Origin: Bolinopsis microptera
Lineage: Eukaryota > Ctenophora > Tentaculata > Lobata > Bolinopsidae
Assembly: GCF_026151205.1 (NCBI RefSeq)
Contig: NC_087081.1
Location: 9,921,113-9,985,112, forward strand
Direction: 5' to 3'
DNA length: 64,000 nucleotides
The notes below the pieces were generated by a model. It saw only the letters and a list, made by a program, of their open reading frames with translations. It ran no database searches and was not told the origin of the DNA. Position numbers and translations under genes: made by a program. Below, one piece after another: positions 58,788-64,000 of this stretch; positions within the stretch are counted from its first letter, which is position 1; every line of letters begins with the position of its first letter.

Positions 58788-58843
58788 GGGACCCCAGATA
58801 CACTAGGGACCCCAGATACACTAGGGACCCCAGATACACCTTA
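58788..58843 (+). repeat. 18-bp tandem repeat, three units
   Basis: TAGGGACCCCAGATACAC is repeated three times with no change. Confidence 0.9.
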
Positions 58844-60223
58844 CTAGACGTATTTTTGACCGTAGAAACGATTAAAAGTAGTTTCAAGATGACTGGACTG
58901 ATTTACTCGGTTAAAATTGCAAAAAAACGATTTTTGGGCCAAAAATAGGCCAAAAAACCATGTTTTTTGATATTTTAAGCAAGATAATTTTGTTGTCATG
59001 TCAGCAACATTTGCATGGAAATAGATTAAATATAGCCGCACAAAATGATATAAAAATAAAACAAATCCCTTTATTTTTACTTGGGCAAAGGTCCAAAAAA
59101 GTGTTAAAAATTTTGACTTTTTTGCGCGCATTTTATTTTGGGTATTTATATTCTATATTTTGAAAATATTTTAACACATATCTGTAATATCAACTAATTT
59201 AAATATATTAAATATAATTTTGACCAAAAAATTCATTTTTAATAGAACCAAAAGTTTAGGTGCGCCGCGCATATTTTCGAAAATTTACACCGTGGTATGA
59301 AAATCGAGCGCTAAAGCAGATACTGTCATATTTTCACAAAAATACCTATGTTGTTTTTTAGTGTTATTGTTGCATTTCGAAACTCCTTTTCACCCTATTA
59401 AGTTATCTTTTTGATGTGTAATTTGATTACTAATTATGTTTTCATGTATTCTCTTGGGTGTGGAGTACCCATTTATGATTTTTTTTTGTAAGCATATTGT
59501 CCGGAAGTAGAGTCAGGAAAATTGAGATTATCATTACATGTTCATTGCTCCTGTAGCCTTTTCTTTCAATCAATTTTCTCAAGGTTTGACACTGGTCTGT
59601 AGTTTTTCAAGACATTTGGAATATGATCTTCGTCGATTGAAGAATATTATTTAATATCCTTTATTAAATAATTGTGGACACTGGCTGATAATCAGTGAAG
59701 GCAAAATCGTGGATTATACCTGATAACTACTGGTGGTGTTATGGCTATTAGAGGGGTGTTAGAGGGCTGGGCTAATACCGTAACAGCTGGCTACTAGCAT
59801 GGTGTTAGAGGGCTGTTAAGACTTTTTGAGAGCACAGATACTTAATAGTAAGTAATATCTTGTCTGGATGTTTGAACTTTTCGATTTGTATCTCGAAAGT
59901 TATGTTTAACTTCTCCACATAGTGTTTGAAATGTATGATATTGTAAGATGTATTATGTCATTATTTTATATCTCCTCAAAGGCTACTGGACAACTGAACC
60001 CAATTTGGACTTTTCCTAGACAGGGTAGCTTGGGAAAATAATTAAAAACCCAATCAGTCTACCTAATTAACTTTGAAACGACAACTGAACCCAATCGTCA
60101 GTTAGAAATAACTAAAAGATAAACATTTTTCAAAATACCGCTCTAGTTTAACTTTAAGTTGTCAGGATCGTGGGAATGAGGTTTGGCACCGCTGGCCAAG
60201 GACTGATCTCCATGGTCAAGGAT
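58844..60223. other. Intergenic; no gene seen
   Basis: AT-rich sequence without supported coding on either strand. Confidence 0.4.
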
Positions 60224-60374
60224 TACATGAGCAGGACATTTCTTGATTCTGTACCTCTGGCATCTCCAGGTAGAGGTAGTAGGGTATCTCGATCCTTTCT
60301 CCGGGTGTTGAGGAAACCCTCTGTGTCCAGACTCCAGAAGTAGTTGAGCTCCTCTTTGTCAGCGGATGTACTTG
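60224..60374 (-). CDS. Possible terminal exon of an unknown minus-strand gene
   Basis: After a good acceptor (GATTGTCTTCAG) a frame reads STSADKEELNYFWSLDTEGF and continues with Arg/Asp-rich residues to a stop at 60224-60226. The composition looks protein-like, but I recognise no family and no upstream exon. Other frames are also partly open, so this is only a candidate. Confidence 0.25.
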
Positions 60375-60945
60375 CTGAAGACAATCATAATTGGATTCTG
60401 CGACCACCATCTCTCTTTCTTATGTATTGAACCGATCTGTATAACAAGCGTACTAATATAGATGACAAGGTCTCAGGTGCCTTTCGATCGCGAGATCTGA
60501 TCTAACAAGCTTACGTGTTTACAAAGCGTGCCGAAAAGGATACGATCCTCAAACATCGAGATCCGACCCAAGGCTCGAGATCTGAACCATGTCAGGCCCT
60601 CCCAAAGCATCAGAAGACACGAGATCTGAACCAAGTAACCTGAGCCTAGTATCCAGCGTGCTAATGGTGCGTTCCATCAGCTTTGGAAGATATGGAACAG
60701 TAGAAGTATAAGAACGCCCACCAAAATAGTGCCTTTTGATGATCTACATTATATAGTAGGGTATTAATACTGTTAAAATACCTTCTGCATTACCAAATAA
60801 CAAATAATGAAGTTGAATATCATCAAAATATTGTGTGCAACTAGGACATTATTGCAAAGTAATTTGTGATATTGCTTTGTCCCATGAATAATTTCACAAC
60901 ATGAGAACATAAAATATAGGTATATCAAGTCATGGATTGTCCAGT
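60375..60945. other. Upstream region of the integrase-core gene
   Basis: No coding region is seen. Repeated CGAGATCTGA motifs occur near 60490, 60560, 60585 and 60617. They may be regulatory or chance. Confidence 0.35.
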
Positions 60946-63907
60946 ATGGATGGGAGACGAAGATCTGAGACAGATTCAAGAGCATCCAACTATACTTGCA
61001 GCGAGATTACTTCACTCCTGCCAAAGAAGTTCCCCAACTACAGGGCTTATTCAGAATGCACTGTAAAAAGGTATAATGCAGACAATGAACATTGTAAATT
61101 AATGGAAATCGTGTTTACTGTTGAATTTGTCCATTACTACATGTGTGCTCATAGATGCAATGAACGAGGGTCTAATGCGGGGCGCAATTTTGTTATATTT
61201 ACATAGCAAAATTGCTCGCGCCCCTATTGGACCCTCATTCAATGTGCAGTTCAGTTTTGTTATGTCAATGTAAAACGTTGCAGAATTGCGCCGTGCATTT
61301 AACCCTTATTGGACCCTCCTTCATTACACTCATGAGCACACAAGTGCGTTTAAGTCTAGTCAAGATACTATGAACATATCGAATGGGTTTTGAATTTTCA
61401 TGTTTCTGACGAAAAACCTTCCACTCCCTCAGCCCTCTACGATGTACCTCACTGGTATTTGAATTAAAGATTAACACTGAAACTTATACTTTACCAAATG
61501 ACCACATATTAAAAACAAAAATCTGTTGTGCATATGTGTACACAATACACATGGATTGATTGAGTAAAACAAAAAATTTTCAGTAAAACTAAAAGTTTCA
61601 CTAATAAGTGCTTTGCAGAATGCTGAATCACTGGAACATTAAACGACACAATGATGTTGATGATCATACTTTGCTGACGGCGGTACAGAATGTTGTTAAC
61701 GAAAGTTCGGGTCAATTAGGATACCGGGATGTGACTGAAAAACTAAGGTACACTAAAAAGGGCATATTTTTAGTGTTCATGTAACAAGTTAAAATATTTA
61801 AACACGTCAATGAAAAAAGGAGTAAACATTTTTATAATAATTGAGGCGCCTTGAAGTAGTATTAAAACAATGGCATCACGATGTTAAGGAACGGTATAAT
61901 GCATATTATATGTGTATATATACACCTTATTTATCAATATCCAGTATATTCACTGTTCTTTGTTGCAGGTCTCAAGGCCTCTTCGTATCGAGAGATGATG
62001 TTATGAATACACTAAGGTTAGTTGATCCACAAGGTGTTGTTATGCGCACTCCAAAGTTCAAGAATAAGAGGCCTAAGAAGACCTTCTTCAGCAAGGGGCC
62101 AAACTACTTATGGAGTCTGGATGGCCATGACAAGTTAAGTGGGGATGCCAACTGCCAATTCGACCTCAAAATATATGGGTATGTTACATTTCTTGTTTGT
62201 GTGAAAACATGCTATTGCTGAGCTCTAATTGTTTTTATACCATCCCACAACTTATAAATTCCTTCGTGATGTTTTGAAAGGGGCGGGATGGCTCATAAGG
62301 GGCGGGATTAAACGGGTAATCCTACTGTCAACATCAGCTAGAAAGATAACCCTGCTGGGCATTCCCGGGCGCATATCAAGTGTATCTTGTATAACCATGA
62401 TTGAGTGTGTGCACGGTGCACCTGACTGAAAATTGTCACGTAACATGAGCGCACACACTACGTGATGAGATTGAGTGCATCATCTGACAGTATGGGAACA
62501 CAGCATTGGATAAGATTTCCCCCTTATCAGCCAATCAGTTATATCACTATACTGTAGTAATTAGGTCGGGCGATATGCTAGCGTTATTAATTCTTTTTCA
62601 TTTTTCACAGGGCCCTTGATACTTACAGTAGGAAAATCATGTTCTTGTACATTGGGCGGTCTAATAGAGACAGTGAAGTTATTGGACGTATTTTGTTTGA
62701 CCATCTGCTGGAATCTAGAGTTTTACCGCAAATGCTTCGATTTGACAAAGGAACTGAGACCGTCCATGCTGCAGCTGTACACGTAAGTTAATTTTCCAAG
62801 GCGTTTTTTATATATTCTACTGCCTACTGTCCCTGTGCCATGTCTGCTACAAATGCTGTTTCCATATTAAATTTCAATACGTACCTTAAAGCTATGGTGT
62901 TAGACCGCAGGATTCTGCTTGTTTTCACTCTTGTTTTTCAGAAAACTCTATTGCAACTGAAAAATGTTGACAAGGAGATTACAACGATACTTGGTCCTTC
63001 TACTGCCAACAAAATAGAACGATTGTGGAGGCAGGTAGGCAATAGTTGGAGTGAAATGTTTGATAAATCTGGTTAAATCTTGCTCACTTCTTAGGTCACA
63101 ACTGTTTTCAAAACAATTATTTGTCGACAAGAAACAAACATAGGCAAAGCAAAGTCCGTTTCCTTACTTATACCATAGTTTGTCCCCATTTTCCAAGTAA
63201 AAAATGCTGACAGGTCCGCAAAAAGGTTTGTGATGGTTTTCGTCACGTACTTAGAGAGATTGATCAAGACGGTCTGTATGATTCAAGTTGCGAGTATGAC
63301 AGGGATTTAATTGCTGGTGTGTTCATACCTGTTGTCGAACGTTATCTCGACGAATTCAGGGAGAACCATAACAATATGAGGTAGGATTATAAATTTATAG
63401 TAAACTGCAATACGAAATTACTGAAAACATTCAAGAATAGAAACAACATATAGGATGTCTTTAAAGGCCCCATGTAGCCGGTGGACCCGACATGATACGA
63501 CATATCTCGACACGTCGGGGTTTGTCGGGGTTTGTCGGGGTTTATCGGGGTTTGTCGGGGTTTGTCGAAGTTTGTCGGGATATGTCGGGGTTTGTCGGGG
63601 TTTGAAATTATTGGGCAAACTGACATAATCCGACATACCCTGACATATCTCGACACGTCGGGGTTTGTCGGGGTCTGTCGGGATATGTCGGAGTTTGTCG
63701 GGATATGTCGGGGTGTGTCGGGGTTTTTCGGGGTGTGTCGGGGTTTTTCGGGGTTTGTCGAGCCTGGAGGCTACATGAGGCCTCTTTAAGTGCATATCTA
63801 ATAATCTAATAAATCTGTTCAGGGGAAGAAAGCAGCGCAACGTGGAACTTCCATCAGGAACAATTCCTGAGCATGTGTATTCGTGCCCAGAAGAGTACGG
63901 CGGAGAG
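60946..63907 (+). CDS. DDE integrase-core protein, intron-containing (3' partial)
   Basis: Seven exons, 60946-61070, 61619-61747, 61969-62178, 62611-62782, 62942-63034, 63214-63380 and 63823-63907, all join in phase (327 codons so far). The N-terminus has an HTH-like stretch (CSEITSLLPKKF, YSECTVKRMLNHWNIKRHND) and LGYRDVTEKLRSQGLFVSRD. The integrase core follows: GPNYLWSLDGHDKL (first Asp), ALDTYSRKIMFLYIGRSNRD, MLRFDKGTETVHAA (second Asp), GPSTANKIERLWRQ (Glu), then a C-terminal helical region with DLIAGVFIPVVERYLDEF. This matches the widespread animal family of uncharacterised integrase-core proteins. The D-D-E residues are all present. Six introns and no TIRs or LTRs suggest a host-resident gene. 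The last exon's donor GTTAGT shows it continues past the window. Confidence 0.83.
61158..61243. repeat. Imperfect hairpin in integrase-gene intron 1
   Basis: ATGAACGAGGGTCTAATGCG and GGCGCAATTTTG pair with CAAAATTGCTCGCGCCCC and TTGGACCCTCATTCAT. A related half (AATTGCGCC through TTGGACCCTCCTTCAT) lies at about 61283-61325. It is probably a MITE. Confidence 0.55.
63459..63789. repeat. Small element with GTCGGGGTTT minisatellite, integrase-gene intron 6
   Basis: Approximate inverted ends TTTAAAGGCCCCATGTAGCC and GGCTACATGAGGCC frame about 25 units of GTCGGGGTTT with variants (TATGTCGGGG, TGTGTCGGGG). It is about 30 bp upstream of exon 7. Open frames through it are repeat artefacts. Confidence 0.75.
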
Positions 63908-64000
63908 GTTAGTTTGATTAGATCAAATGAATTATTCTTTACTAAAAACCGTCAACAGTGTTGGCTAACGCAATCAGATAAATTAGCAAACAAAAACAAC

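Noticed and set aside
63387-63840. Pro/Thr-rich ORFs at the window end
   Set aside because: They translate the GTCGGGGTTT minisatellite in an intron of the integrase-core gene.

Overview
This is an intron-rich, AT-rich nuclear segment of an animal genome. It carries RAD17, TSR3, an alpha-kinase, a PI-PLC X-domain protein, a bHLH factor and secreted F5/8C-CCP lectin-like genes. GT-AG introns, a tRNA-derived SINE, a LINE, a Penelope-like element, many DNA transposons and TTAGGG-type repeats all fit a metazoan. The lineage cannot be fixed from sequence alone. A marine invertebrate, perhaps a cnidarian, is my guess.

Layout. (1) 485-35268, plus strand: an eleven-exon RAD17 gene. Its fourth intron is about 28.4 kb (3654-32018) and holds most of the first half of the window. 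Inside it, mostly on the minus strand, lie a LINE split by a fold-back transposon, two tandemly duplicated units (each a secreted F5/8C-plus-CCP gene downstream of a bHLH gene), a cluster of CACGTG and TGACGTCA sites, a broken guanine-deaminase-like gene, several DNA transposons and a SINE. (2) 35765-45364, plus: TSR3. Its second intron carries a perfect Penelope-like palindrome. Its last recognisable exon runs into a minisatellite of about 57 units of 54 bp, built from that exon's own 3' end and splice donor and split by a hAT element. (3) 45919-46971, plus: a single-exon PI-PLC X-domain protein. (4) 48999-56306, minus: a four-exon alpha-kinase whose introns carry a 1.8-kb TIR element and a second copy of the same hAT element. 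(5) 56560-58740, minus: a decayed LINE. (6) 60946 to the window end, plus: an intron-containing DDE integrase-core gene that looks host-like.

How the parts relate. RAD17 (checkpoint clamp loader), TSR3 (18S rRNA modification) and the kinase look like ordinary host genes with consistent splice phases. The lectin and bHLH genes form a tandem duplication in which the left copies are decayed. One lectin copy was broken by a hAT insertion, and the intact paralogue preserves the empty site. The strongest unexplained pattern is that three separate 5' splice sites (TSR3 exons 1 and 4, RAD17 exon 5) are each embedded in a tandem duplication spanning the exon/intron junction. Single-base insertions recur in otherwise well-conserved exons, so assembly indel error must be considered before any gene here is called dead.
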